A stretch of 64,000 bases of DNA, from the NCBI RefSeq assembly GCF_001427825.1, contig NZ_LMGT01000001.1, positions 416,999-480,998 on the forward strand, read 5' to 3'. Shown here in pieces: positions 28,685 through 38,441 of the stretch. A model generated the notes under the pieces. It saw only the letters and a program-made list of their open reading frames with translations, did no database searches and was not told where the DNA came from. How positions within the stretch are numbered: the first letter of the stretch is position 1; the number at the start of each line of letters is the position of its first letter. Source of the stretch: Brevundimonas sp. Root608 (GTDB taxonomy: Bacteria > Pseudomonadota > Alphaproteobacteria > Caulobacterales > Caulobacteraceae). Position numbers and translations under genes: made by a program.

Positions 28685-30142
28685 TCACGCATCGCCCGTG
28701 TTCCACTGGCGGCCCGTGCGGGAGAGGAGATACTCCGCCTCCTGAGGGCCCCAGGTTCCAGCCGCATAGTCCTTCGGCTTGAAGGCCGCGCCCTGCCAGG
28801 CCTCGGAGACCTCGTCGACCCATTTCCAGGCCTGCTCGGCCTCGTCGCGGCGGACGAACAGGGTGGAGTCGCCGTTCAGGGCGTCGAGGAGCAGCCGCTC
28901 ATAGGCGATGCGGCGGCGCGGCGGCCTGGCGTCCTTGTCGTTCTGCCCCCAGGACAGGGACATCTGGATCGGCTGCAGCTGCATGCGCTGATCCAGTCCG
29001 GGCTTCTTGTTCATCACCGACAGGGAGATGTCTTCCTCGGGCTGCAGGGCGATGACGAGGCGGTTGGCCTGCACCTGGCCGCGGTCGTTGTCGAAGATCG
29101 AATGCGGCAGCGGCTTGAACTGGATGACGATCTCGGTGCGCTTCTCGGGCAGGCGCTTGCCGGTGCGCATGAAGAAGGGGACGCCGGCCCAGCGCCAGTT
29201 GTCGATGTCGGCGCGGATGGCGACGAAGGTCTCGGTGTCGGAGGCCGCGCCGCGTTCCTCGTCATAGCCCTTGACCGGGTTGCCCTCGACGGTTCCGGCG
29301 ACGTACTGGCCGCGCACGGTGACGCGCTCGGCCTCCTCGGGACTGATCCGGCGCAGCGAGCGCAGAACCTTGACCTTCTCGTTGCGCACCGAGTCCGGGT
29401 CGAGGTCGGAAGGCGGCTCCATGGCCACGAGGCAGAGCAGCTGGAGCATGTGGTTCTGGAGCATGTCGCGCAATGCTCCGTACTCGTCGTAATAGGGCCA
29501 GCGGTCGCCGACGCCGACGGTCTCGCCGACCGTGATCTGGACATGGTCGATCGAGAGGTTGTTCCACAGCGGCTCGAAGATGGTGTTGCCGAAGCGCAGG
29601 GCGATGAGGTTCTGGACCGTCTCCTTGCCGAGATAGTGGTCGATGCGGAACACCTGCTGTTCCGAGAAGGCGTCGGCCACCGCGTCGTCGATCTCGCGGA
29701 AACTCTCGAGGTCGTGGCCCACCGGCTTTTCCAGAACCACCCGGTCGTCGGATTCGGCCAGGCCGGCGGCGCGCATGGCGGTGACGATGCGGGCGTAGAG
29801 CGAGGGCGAGACGGCGAGGAAGCTGGTGCAGGCGCCGTCGCCGACCTTGTCCTTGAGCGGCTTCAGGCTTTCCGCGCTGGTGGCGTCGACGGCCAGATAG
29901 TCGAGGCGGGCCTCCATGCGCGTCCAGGCCGCGTCCGACCAGGCGTCGTCGGCCTGGGCCTTGCCCTCGACCGCGGCCCGGACCCTGGCGACGTATTCGT
30001 CACGGCTTTCGTCCGAACGGGCCGCGCCGATGATCTTCAGGCCGTCGGGCAGCAGCCCGTCGTGCTCGAGGAAATAGAGCGAGGGCAGCAGCATCCGCAT
30101 GGCGAGGTCGCCGCCGCCGCCGAACAGCACCAGGGCCGCCAT
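28685..30142 (-). CDS. zwf: glucose-6-phosphate 1-dehydrogenase
   Basis: 485 residues. The NADP fold starts the protein (LVLFGGGGDLAMRMLLPSLY; the usual GASGDL is GGGGDL here), and the active-site motif RIDHYLGKETVQNL is intact. VVLEKPVGHDLES is also typical. It feeds the Entner-Doudoroff genes downstream. Its start lies only 14 bases after the hisIE stop, so it may be read through from the histidine operon. Confidence 0.96.
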   Translation of the reverse strand: MAALVLFGGGGDLAMRMLLPSLYFLEHDGLLPDGLKIIGAARSDESRDEYVARVRAAVEGKAQADDAWSDAAWTRMEARLDYLAVDATSAESLKPLKDKVGDGACTSFLAVSPSLYARIVTAMRAAGLAESDDRVVLEKPVGHDLESFREIDDAVADAFSEQQVFRIDHYLGKETVQNLIALRFGNTIFEPLWNNLSIDHVQITVGETVGVGDRWPYYDEYGALRDMLQNHMLQLLCLVAMEPPSDLDPDSVRNEKVKVLRSLRRISPEEAERVTVRGQYVAGTVEGNPVKGYDEERGAASDTETFVAIRADIDNWRWAGVPFFMRTGKRLPEKRTEIVIQFKPLPHSIFDNDRGQVQANRLVIALQPEEDISLSVMNKKPGLDQRMQLQPIQMSLSWGQNDKDARPPRRRIAYERLLLDALNGDSTLFVRRDEAEQAWKWVDEVSEAWQGAAFKPKDYAAGTWGPQEAEYLLSRTGRQWNTGDA

Positions 30143-30156
30143 GCGCTCTCCTTCGT

Positions 30157-30791
30157 TCAGGTCCCGGCTGGACCGGGCTTTTGTCTGGCCGCTTCCGCCC
30201 GTTGAGCCAAGACGTCGAGGACGTCCTGAAACACCATGTTACGGGCGCGAAGAAGCACCAGCAGGTGATAGACCAAATCCGCGGCCTCGGATGCGAGTTC
30301 CGAATCCGGCCCGGCGGCGCCGGCCAGGGCGGTCTCGACGCCCTCCTCGCCGACCTTCTGCGCGGCGCGCCTGGGACCTTCGGACAGCAGGCGGGCGGTC
30401 CAGCTTTCGGCGGGGTCGGCCGCGGCGCGGGCGGCGATGGTCGCCTCGAGCCGGGCGATGCGGCCGAGACCGGGCGCGTCCTCGTCGCCGAAGCAGCTGA
30501 TGCGGTTCAGGTGGCAGGCGTTGCCCACGGGGCGGACCTTGAGGACCAGGGAGTCCGCGTCGCAGTCGGGCGTGATCGACACGACGTGCAGCCGGTCGCC
30601 CGAGGTCTCGCCCTTGCGCCAGCGGCCGCCGCGCGAGCGGGAGAAGAAGGTCGCTTCGCCGGAGGCGAGGGTTTCCTCGAGGGCGGCGCGGTCCATCCAG
30701 GCGAGCGTCAGCACCTGCAGGGTGGCGGCGTCCTGGACGACGACGGGGATCAGGCCGCCGGACTTGTCGAAATCGAGGGTCGCAGGGTCGA

Positions 30792-30795
<4 letters not shown>
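30157..30795 (-). CDS. hisIE: bifunctional phosphoribosyl-AMP cyclohydrolase / phosphoribosyl-ATP pyrophosphatase
   Basis: 212 residues from a GTG at 30795 with an AGGAGA site. The HisI part (1-115) has [18 protein letters not shown] and the metal-binding [10 protein letters not shown] and [12 protein letters not shown]. The HisE part (about 125-212) has [20 protein letters not shown] and [14 protein letters not shown]. It performs steps two and three of histidine synthesis. It overlaps hisF by GTGA. Fused HisIE is usual in enterics; many alphaproteobacteria have separate genes. Confidence 0.94.
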
Positions 30796-31555
<760 letters not shown>

Positions 31556-31559
<4 letters not shown>

Positions 31560-32287
31560 GCCGTCGCCGCCACGGCCTCGGAGACCGTGAAGCGCCCTTC
31601 GTAGAGGGCGCGGCCGACGATGACGCCGTCGCAGCCGGCGTTGCGGGCGGCGGCCAGGTCGGAGAGTTGCGACACCCCGCCCGAGGCCTGGACCTTCAGG
31701 TCCGGCCGGCGGCGGGCGATCTCGCCCAGCAGATCGATATTGGGACCGGTCAGGGCGCCGTCGCGGCCGACGTCGGTGACCAGAAGGTGACGCGACAGAC
31801 CGGGAGGGTAGCGGTCCAGGGCGGCCCACAGGTCCACCTCCGCAGCCTCGGTCCAGCCCTTGAGCGCGGGCGCCCAGCGGTCGCCGTCCGCCTTCACATC
31901 GATGGCCAGGGTGATGCGGTCCGGGCCGAACCGGGTCAGCCAGTCGGCGACGGTCCAGGGCTGCGACACCGCCAGCGACCCGACCACCACCCGGGCGACC
32001 CCCGCGTCCAGCAGGGCCTGGACATCGTCGGCGGAGCGGACGCCGCCGCCCGACTGGATGCGGATATCGACCGCGCCGGCCAGCTCGCCGATCAGGGCGT
32101 GCTGCATGGCGCGGCCGGCCTCGGCGCCGTCGAGGTCGACGATGTGCGCCCACCGCGCGCCCGAGGCGGCGAAGCCGGCGAGGCGCGCCGCCGGGGCGTC
32201 GTCATAGCGGGTTACGGCGTCAAACCGCCCGTGCATCAGCCGGACGCAGACGCCTTCACGCAGGTCGATGGCGGGGTAGACGATCAC
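31556..32287 (-). CDS. hisA: ProFAR isomerase
   Basis: 243-residue TIM barrel homologous to His[15 protein letters not shown] holds the first catalytic Asp and [14 protein letters not shown] the second; [10 protein letters not shown] and [11 protein letters not shown] are phosphate loops. The GTG start at 32287 overlaps the hisH stop (GTGA). Confidence 0.95.
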
Positions 32288-32886
32288 GCGGGAAGCTCCA
32301 GGAAATTGTTCAGGATGCGGGCTCCGGCCGCCGCCGAGCGCTCGGGGTGGAACTGGCAGCCCCAGCGGTTCCCGGCGCGGACCACCGCCGGAACCGGGCC
32401 GCCGTAGTCGGCGCGGGCGAGAGTCGCCGGCCCGTCCGGGCAAACGAAACCGTGCACGAAATAGGCCCAGGCGCCGTCCTCGACGCCGTCCAGAAGCGGG
32501 TCGTCCCTGAGCCGGGACAGTCGCGACCATCCCATATGTGGGACAGGTAGACCACGGCCGGGGGTCAGGGGCCGGACCTGACCCGGGATGAGGCCGAGCA
32601 GATCCACCGAACCGCCTTCGTCGCTTGTTTCGAAGAGCAGTTGCTGACCGAGGCAGACGCCCAGCAGAGGCCGGGGAAACGCCCGTATCGGCTCGATCAG
32701 CGACAGGTCTCGGAGCCGGGACATGGCGTAGCCGGCGGCGCCGACGCCGGGCAGGATGAGCCGTTCGGCGTCCGCGACGGCGGCGGGGTCCGCGGTCAGG
32801 CGCACGGTCGCGCCCAGACGCTCCAGCGCGAACTGCACCGAGGCGACGTTGCCCGCGCCATAGGCGAGAATGGCGACTTCGCTCAC
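32284..32886 (-). CDS. hisH: imidazole glycerol phosphate synthase, glutaminase subunit
   Basis: 200-residue class I glutamine amidotransferase. The catalytic triad is visible: Cys in LLGVCLGQQLLFE, and His plus Glu in CQFHPERS. YGAGNVASV and ILPGVGAAG are family blocks. It supplies ammonia to HisF. The GTG start overlaps the stop of the hisC'B fusion. Confidence 0.95.
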   Translation of the reverse strand: MSEVAILAYGAGNVASVQFALERLGATVRLTADPAAVADAERLILPGVGAAGYAMSRLRDLSLIEPIRAFPRPLLGVCLGQQLLFETSDEGGSVDLLGLIPGQVRPLTPGRGLPVPHMGWSRLSRLRDDPLLDGVEDGAWAYFVHGFVCPDGPATLARADYGGPVPAVVRAGNRWGCQFHPERSAAAGARILNNFLELPA

Positions 32887-34319
32887 AGCACGCCCTTGGT
32901 CGAGGGCACGGCGTCGCCCTCGATGCGGATGGCCTGGCGCAGGGCGCGGCCGAAGGCCTTGTAGACGGCCTCGGTCTTGTGGTGGTCGTCGACGCCGGTG
33001 ACCGAGACGTGGACCGCCGCCCCCATGGCCTCGGCGAGCGAGCGGAAGACGTGGGCGGTCAGGTCGGTGCGGTAGTCGCCGATGAAGGGCGTCGAGAACG
33101 TCCCTTCGAACACCGGATAGGGCCGCCCCGACAGGTCGATGGAGACCGAGGCGTTGGCCTCGTCCATCGGCACGGTGAATCCGTAGCGGGCGATGCCCCG
33201 GCGATCGCCCAGCGCCTGTTTCAACGCCTGCCCCAGGGCGATGGCGGAGTCCTCGATGGTGTGGTGGGGATCGGTGTGCAGATCACCCTCGCAGGCGAGG
33301 CGCAGGGAGAAGCCGCCGTGGGTCGCCACCTGTTCCAGCATGTGATCGAAGAAGCCGACGCCGGTCGCGATGGAGATGGGGGCCGTCGCGTCGAGATCGA
33401 CGGCGCAGACGATGCGGGTCTCCTTCGTGTCGCGCACGGCCTGGCCGGTGCGGTGCGGGCGACCGGAGACGGCGCCGAGACCCAGGGCGGTCAGAAGCCG
33501 GTCGTTGATCTCGACCCTGGCGGAAACCGGCAGGCGGACGCGCTCGCCGGCCCTGTCGGCGGCGACGCCCAGCCGGGCGAGGGCGGCGACGACGGCGTCA
33601 GGGTCGGCGGGCCGCGCCATGATGACGGGACCGAAGCCGGGCTCGACGGCCATCTCGCGGCCCAGCGTCTTGACCAGCCGCTCGCGCTCGCGGCGGACGG
33701 CGGCGAGGCGTTCGCCGCTCTCCATCATCCGCGACGGGTCGAGGGCCTGAAGGGCGAGGCGCACCGAGACCTCGGGCACGGCCCAGGGTTCCAGCACAGA
33801 CGCGAGGCGGGCGAGAGTTTCGGGCTGGGCCAGGGCGGCGCCGACGCGGGCGCCGGCGAGACCGTAGGCCAGCGACAGGCTGCGCAGGACGATCAGGTTG
33901 GCGTGGTCGGCGACGACGGTCGCGGCGGAGGCGGCGTCCGCGAACTCCGCCAGACCTTCGTCGACCACCAGCAGGGCGGGGGCGACGCGTTCAGCCATTT
34001 CGGCCACGGCCTCGGGCGAGCCGAGGGCGCGCACGATGACGGCGGCTACGGGCGCGCTCGCGGGCGGCGCGGCGTACAGGCCGGAGAGGGTGCGGTACGG
34101 CTCGGCGTCGGGGGCTTCGACCGCCTGATCGTCGCGGGCGGCGAGGCGGAAGACCAGTTCGAGGCCGTGGGTCAGGCCGCGCACGGGCAGGACGCTGTCG
34201 GCGGGGACGCCATAGACCTCGGCCATGCGCGCGGCGAGGGCGCGGGGTTCGGCCGGATAGCGGTCGAGGCCGTCGCCGCCGGCGACCAGAGGGGCGAAGG
34301 GAGCGGGGAGGTTGTTCAT
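32883..34319 (-). CDS. hisB: fusion: degenerate HisC-like aminotransferase domain + IGP dehydratase (HisB)
   Basis: 478 residues in one frame. Residues about 290-478 are a complete imidazoleglycerol-phosphate dehydratase: RDTKETRIVCAVDLD, GFFDHMLEQVATHGGF, DPHHTIEDSAIALGQAL, VDDHHKTEAVYKAFGRA. Residues 1-280 follow the fold order of histidinol-phosphate aminotransferase: LPVRGLTHGLELVFRL, LLVVDEGLAEFA, LRSLSLAYGLAGARVG. The PLP lysine of SKAYGLAG is replaced by Leu150, the Tyr of DEAY by Leu, and NPNNPTG is absent, so this half is almost surely not a transaminase. It is not the HAD phosphatase half found in enteric HisB. ATGA overlap with hisD. Confidence 0.9.
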   Translation of the reverse strand: MNNLPAPFAPLVAGGDGLDRYPAEPRALAARMAEVYGVPADSVLPVRGLTHGLELVFRLAARDDQAVEAPDAEPYRTLSGLYAAPPASAPVAAVIVRALGSPEAVAEMAERVAPALLVVDEGLAEFADAASAATVVADHANLIVLRSLSLAYGLAGARVGAALAQPETLARLASVLEPWAVPEVSVRLALQALDPSRMMESGERLAAVRRERERLVKTLGREMAVEPGFGPVIMARPADPDAVVAALARLGVAADRAGERVRLPVSARVEINDRLLTALGLGAVSGRPHRTGQAVRDTKETRIVCAVDLDATAPISIATGVGFFDHMLEQVATHGGFSLRLACEGDLHTDPHHTIEDSAIALGQALKQALGDRRGIARYGFTVPMDEANASVSIDLSGRPYPVFEGTFSTPFIGDYRTDLTAHVFRSLAEAMGAAVHVSVTGVDDHHKTEAVYKAFGRALRQAIRIEGDAVPSTKGVL

Positions 34320-35626
34320 TCGCCGGTCCTCAGATCGGCGGCGCGGGCGTGGGCCTCGAGACCCTCCAGCCGGGCCAGCCGGGCGGCGATCGGAGCCAGC
34401 TCGGCGGCCCCGGCCTCGGTGACGCTCTGTACCGACATGGAGGTCATGAAGCTGGCGGTCGTCAGGCCGCCGAGGGTGCGAGCGGCGCCGTCGGTGGGCA
34501 GGACGTGGCTGGGACCGGCGGCGTAGTCGCCCAGGGTCTCGGCCGCCCAGGCGCCGAGGAAGACGGCGCCGGCGGCGGTGATCTGCGCCACGCGGTGGTC
34601 GGCGTCCTCGGTCTGGAGGGCGAGGTGTTCGGGGGCGTAGGCGTTGGCGACGGCGCAGGCCGTGTCGAGGTCGGCGACGCGGATGGCCCGGCCCTCGGCG
34701 AGGGAGGCGCGGGCGATGTCGGCGCGCGGCAGGGACGGCAGCTGTTCTTCCACCTCGGCGAGGATTTCGTCGATCATCCGCTCGCTGTCGCAGACCAGAA
34801 CCACCTGGGCGTCGGCGTCGTGCTCGGCCTGGCTGAGCAGGTCGGCGGCGGCGAGGACCGGATCGGCGCGGCGGTCGGCGATGACCAGCAGTTCGGAGGG
34901 GCCGGCGGGCATGTCGACGGCGGGGCCGCCGGGGCGGGAGGCCGCCTGTTTCTTGGCCTCGGCCACCCAGGCGTTGCCGGGGCCGAACAGCTTGTCGCAG
35001 GGTTCGATGGTTCCGTCTTCCAGTTCGGCGCCGAAGGTCAGGGCGGCGATGGCCTGGGCCCCGCCGATCAGCCAGAGCGAATCCAGACCGGCCTCGGCGG
35101 CGGCGTAGATCATGGCCGGGTGCGGCTCGCCGGACTTCGACGGCGGGGTCACCACAACGCGGCGGCCGACACCGGCGACGACGGCGGGGATGGCCATCAT
35201 CAGCAGGGACGAGAACAGGGGAGCCGAACCGCCGGGCACATAGAGGCCGGCCGATTGCAGCGGCCGCCAGACCAGACGCGAGCGGACGCCGGGGGTGATC
35301 TCGACCCAGTTCGAGTCCTCCGGGCGCGTGGCCTCGTGGAAGATGCGGACGTTCTCGGCGGCGATGCGGATGGAACGGGTGTCGGCGGGGCGCAGCCGGT
35401 CGCGCGCGGCTGCGACGACGTCGGACGTCAGGGCGATGCGGCGGGGCGGGGCGCCGTCCAGCCTGACGCTCCAGTCGGTGACGGCCTGACCGCCGCGCGC
35501 GGCGACATCCTCGAGGATCTCGCGCACCGTGTCGACGACGCGAGCCTCGGCGCGTTGCTGCGGGCGGGCCAGGGCGGCGGCGCGGCCGGCGGCGTCGAGC
35601 GCATTCCAGTCGAAACGCTTCATCAC
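34316..35626 (-). CDS. hisD: histidinol dehydrogenase
   Basis: 436 residues; oxidises histidinol to histidine in two NAD-dependent steps. Typical blocks are GLYVPGGSAPLFSSLLMMAIPA, KLFGPGNAWVAEAKKQ, VDMPAGPSELLVIAD, LLSQAEHDADAQ and NAYAPEHLALQ with zinc ligands. The GTG at 35626 overlaps the hisG stop; an ATG directly after it (35623) is an equally possible start. Confidence 0.96.
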   Translation of the reverse strand: MMKRFDWNALDAAGRAAALARPQQRAEARVVDTVREILEDVAARGGQAVTDWSVRLDGAPPRRIALTSDVVAAARDRLRPADTRSIRIAAENVRIFHEATRPEDSNWVEITPGVRSRLVWRPLQSAGLYVPGGSAPLFSSLLMMAIPAVVAGVGRRVVVTPPSKSGEPHPAMIYAAAEAGLDSLWLIGGAQAIAALTFGAELEDGTIEPCDKLFGPGNAWVAEAKKQAASRPGGPAVDMPAGPSELLVIADRRADPVLAAADLLSQAEHDADAQVVLVCDSERMIDEILAEVEEQLPSLPRADIARASLAEGRAIRVADLDTACAVANAYAPEHLALQTEDADHRVAQITAAGAVFLGAWAAETLGDYAAGPSHVLPTDGAARTLGGLTTASFMTSMSVQSVTEAGAAELAPIAARLARLEGLEAHARAADLRTGE

Positions 35627-36504
35627 ATCATCTTCTCGATGGGGAGGACGAGGATGGCCGAGGCCCCGGCGGCCTTCAGCCGTTCCAGGGTTTCCCAGAA
35701 GACGGCCTCCTGACAGACCGCATGCACGGCCACGGCGTCGTCGCGGCCGGAAAGGGGCATGACGGTGGGAGCGCCCGCCCCCGGCAGGATGGCGGTGATC
35801 TCGTCGAGGGCCGAGCGGGGCGCGTTCAGCATCACGTATTTGGCGCCCTGGGAGGAGACCACGCCGGCCATGCGCTCGACGATGCTGTCCAGCAGGTGCT
35901 GCAGGCCGGGTTCGGGGGCGACCGGCGATTTGATCAGGACCGCCTGGCTGTCCAGCACCGTTTCCTTTGCCGAGAGGCCGTTGGCCTCGAGCGTCGCGCC
36001 GGTGGAGACGAGATCGCAGATAGCCGAGGCCAGTTTCAGCCGCGGGGCGACCTCGACGGCGCCGCGCATGGTGACGATGTCGGCCTGGACCCCCCGGGCG
36101 TCGAGCCAGCGGCGCAGGATCTTCGGATAGGAGGTGGCGATGCGCAGGCCGTCCAGCGACGCCGGGCCGTCGTAGGCCAGGGTCGGGGGCGTGGCGATCT
36201 TCAGGGTGCAGCGGCCGAAGCCGAGCGGCATCAGGACCTCGGCGACCGGGCCGCCGTTGCGGACCTCCTCCAGCACATTCTCTCCGACGATGCCGAGATC
36301 GCAGACGCCGTCCGCGACAAAGGTCGGGATGTCGTCGTCACGGACGCGCAGCAGGTCGATGGGATAGTTCTCGACCCGGTACAGAAGGTCGTTGTTGCCC
36401 TTGACCACGCGCAGGCCCGCGTCGCGGACGAGGTCGAGACTGCGGTCGGACAGGCGGCCGGATTTCTGGACGGCGATGCGAAGCCGGCCCTGGACGGTGC
36501 TCAT
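35623..36504 (-). CDS. hisG: ATP phosphoribosyltransferase, probably long form
   Basis: 293 residues; first step of histidine synthesis. RIAVQKSGRLSDRSLDL, GVCDLGIVGENVLEE, IATSYPKILRRWL and CDLVSTGATLEANGL define the two-domain catalytic core. The C-terminal about 75 residues (TVMPLSGRDDAVAVHAVCQE and on, ending VLPIEKMM) look like the regulatory ACT-like domain of HisG-L, so feedback by histidine and no need for HisZ are expected. It starts 10 bases after the TrpR-like regulator. Confidence 0.95.
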   Translation of the reverse strand: MSTVQGRLRIAVQKSGRLSDRSLDLVRDAGLRVVKGNNDLLYRVENYPIDLLRVRDDDIPTFVADGVCDLGIVGENVLEEVRNGGPVAEVLMPLGFGRCTLKIATPPTLAYDGPASLDGLRIATSYPKILRRWLDARGVQADIVTMRGAVEVAPRLKLASAICDLVSTGATLEANGLSAKETVLDSQAVLIKSPVAPEPGLQHLLDSIVERMAGVVSSQGAKYVMLNAPRSALDEITAILPGAGAPTVMPLSGRDDAVAVHAVCQEAVFWETLERLKAAGASAILVLPIEKMM

Positions 36505-36514
36505 GGTTTTCTAC

Positions 36515-36829
36515 TCAGGCTTTGATGCGGTCGAGGACGAGGCGATAGCCCTGGTGCGGCATCTCTTTCAGGAACCGGGCGACCCGGACGACGGTGGTGG
36601 GGCTGGCCTGGGCCTCTGCGGCGATCTCGCGATAGGATTTGCCGCCGGCGTCGAGCAGGCGCGCGACGGCCCAGCGCTCGGCGAAGGCGCGCAGTTCCGA
36701 CGGGGTGCAGAGATCGGCCAGAAACGCGTCCAGCTCTTCCCGCGAACGCAGGGACAGCAGGGCGTCATAAAGGGCGATGCGATCGTCGGCGGCCGCGTCG
36801 AGCGCCTGGCTGGAGGGTTTGTCGTTCAT
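36515..36829 (-). CDS. YerC/YecD-family TrpR-like regulator, first gene of the his operon
   Basis: 104 residues with the TrpR-type DNA-binding fold: LRSREELDAFLADLCTPSEL, FAERWAVARLLDAGGKSYRE, then the recognition helix ASPTTVVRVARFLKE. Its position directly before hisG and the inverted repeat in its promoter strongly suggest that it represses its own operon, perhaps with histidine as co-repressor. Ligand and target are inferred from context, not shown by the sequence. Confidence 0.85.
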   Translation of the reverse strand: MNDKPSSQALDAAADDRIALYDALLSLRSREELDAFLADLCTPSELRAFAERWAVARLLDAGGKSYREIAAEAQASPTTVVRVARFLKEMPHQGYRLVLDRIKA

Positions 36830-36832
36830 TGC

Positions 36833-36864
36833 GTTCCACTAAGCTGTAACAGTGGAACAGTCAA
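36833..36864 (-). promoter_or_regulatory. his operon promoter with palindromic operator
   Basis: GTTCCACT at 36833-36840 and AGTGGAAC at 36851-36858 form a perfect 8-bp inverted repeat with a 10-base spacer. On the minus strand a TTGACT -35 element (36864-36859) abuts the repeat, and 17 bases on lies a weak TAGTGG -10, so a bound repressor would cover the promoter. The predicted transcript start is at or near the ATG, so the mRNA may be almost leaderless. Confidence 0.75.
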
Positions 36865-36869
36865 GCGGC

Positions 36870-37055
36870 TCAGGCGGGCGTCTGGACGTCGTCGTCCGAG
36901 GCGGTGTCGAGCGCCTGGGACGTGAGCTGATCGACAAGGCGGGCCCGGTGCTTGGCGCCGGCCGCGCGGGCGGAGGCGGCCTGCCATTTCAGGGCTTCGG
37001 CCGCGGCCTCCATCTCTTCGCTGGAAAATGAGGGGGACTCGGGAGGGATCTTCAT
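36870..37055 (-). CDS. small hypothetical protein, 61 residues
   Basis: Residues 1-20 are polar and Ser/Pro-rich; the rest (EEMEAAAEALKWQAASARAA and on) is a charged helix, ending with acidic SDDDVQ. No signal peptide or known family. It has no strong ribosome site. It is oriented with the his operon but lies upstream of the operator, so it is a separate or leading unit. The segment TSQALDTASDD resembles SSQALDAAADD at the start of the TrpR-like protein. Confidence 0.5.
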   Translation of the reverse strand: MKIPPESPSFSSEEMEAAAEALKWQAASARAAGAKHRARLVDQLTSQALDTASDDDVQTPA

Positions 37056-37217
37056 CGGAACTGAACTGAATACTGCCCGATCTGTCGGGTACCGATCATA
37101 ACAGCGGACCCGCCTGTTGGTTTCCCGGAGAGTCGGGGTTTTCCGGCGCGCGGGTTTCCCCTAACCCGGTCAGCGAGGCGGCTGCGGCCCGCCCGGAAAA
37201 CCGGCTACAGGACCTGA

Positions 37218-38441
37218 ATGGCGAACAGGGTGCTCATCATCGGCGCGGGACACGCGGGCGGGACGGCGGCGGCGCTGCTGCGTCAGTATGGTCACGAGGG
37301 TCCCATCGTCCTGGCGGGCGAGGAGCCGGCGGCGCCGTATCAGCGGCCGCCGCTGTCCAAGGCGTGGCTGAAGGGCGAGGCCGATCTCGAGGCGCTGCTG
37401 CTGAGGCCCGAAGTCTTCTATGCGGAACACGGGATCGAGCTGCGGACCGGCGTGACCGCGACGGCGATCGATCCGGCGGCGCGGACCGTCAGTTTCGCCG
37501 ACGGGACCGTCGAACCGTATGACGCCCTGATCCTGGCCACCGGATCGACGGCGCGGCGGCTGGCGATTCCGGGCGCGGACCGGCCTGACCTGCTGGAGCT
37601 GCGGACCCTCGCCGATGCGGAACGGCTGAAGGCGGCGCTGGGACCCGGACGGCGGCTGGCCATCGTCGGCGGCGGCTATGTCGGGCTCGAGGCCGCGGCC
37701 TCGGCGCGGGCGCTGGGAGCCGAGGCCGTGGTGATCGAACTGCTGGACCGGGTGCTGGCGCGGGTGGCGTCGGCGACCCTGTCGGCCTTCTTCACCGCCC
37801 GCCATCGCGCGGAGGGCGTCGGGATCCTGACCGGGGCGGAGGTCACGGCCTTCGAGGACGGGGGCGTTCGACTGGCGGACGGGCGGCTGATCGAGGCCGA
37901 TGCGGTGCTGGTCGGGGTCGGCGCCCTGGCCCGCGACGCGCTGGCCCGCGCGGCGGGTCTGGCCTGCGACAACGGCGTCGTGGTGGATGAGCAGGCGCGA
38001 ACGTCGGACCCGGCCATCTGGGCCGTCGGCGACATGACCTTCCGGCCCGTTCCGGTGCACGGCGGCCGGCGGCATCGTCTGGAGAGCGTGCCGAACGCCC
38101 TGGAGCAGGCCAAACAGGCGGCCTCGGCCATCGTCGGCCGGCCAGGGCCGACGCCGGAGGTTCCGTGGTTCTGGTCGGACCAGTACGACCTCAAGCTTCA
38201 GATCGCAGGCCTGCCCGACGGGGCCGATCGACAGATCGTCCGCGGCGATCCGGGCGTGACCGGAGCGGGGGCGTCGTTCGCCGTCTTCCACCTCGCGGGC
38301 GACCGGATCCTGTGCGTCGAGGCCGTCAATGCGCCGGCCGAATTCATGGCCGGGCGGATGATGATCGGCAAGGCGACGCCCGTCGACGCGGCGAAGCTGG
38401 CCGATCCCTCGGTGTCGATGAAGTCGGTGGCGGCGGACTAG
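37218..38441 (+). CDS. FAD-dependent NAD(P)H:ferredoxin-type oxidoreductase
   Basis: 407 residues of the putidaredoxin/rhodocoxin reductase family. The FAD motif is VLIIGAGHAGGTAAALL, the flavin loop is APYQRPPLSKAWL, the NAD(P)H motif is LAIVGGGYVGLEAAASA, and AIWAVGDMTF is the second FAD contact. The C-terminal dimer-like domain (WFWSDQYDLKLQIAG) is complete. It normally reduces a [2Fe-2S] ferredoxin for a P450 or dioxygenase; no such partner is adjacent. Its stop overlaps the convergent EAL gene. Confidence 0.92.
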   Translation: MANRVLIIGAGHAGGTAAALLRQYGHEGPIVLAGEEPAAPYQRPPLSKAWLKGEADLEALLLRPEVFYAEHGIELRTGVTATAIDPAARTVSFADGTVEPYDALILATGSTARRLAIPGADRPDLLELRTLADAERLKAALGPGRRLAIVGGGYVGLEAAASARALGAEAVVIELLDRVLARVASATLSAFFTARHRAEGVGILTGAEVTAFEDGGVRLADGRLIEADAVLVGVGALARDALARAAGLACDNGVVVDEQARTSDPAIWAVGDMTFRPVPVHGGRRHRLESVPNALEQAKQAASAIVGRPGPTPEVPWFWSDQYDLKLQIAGLPDGADRQIVRGDPGVTGAGASFAVFHLAGDRILCVEAVNAPAEFMAGRMMIGKATPVDAAKLADPSVSMKSVAAD

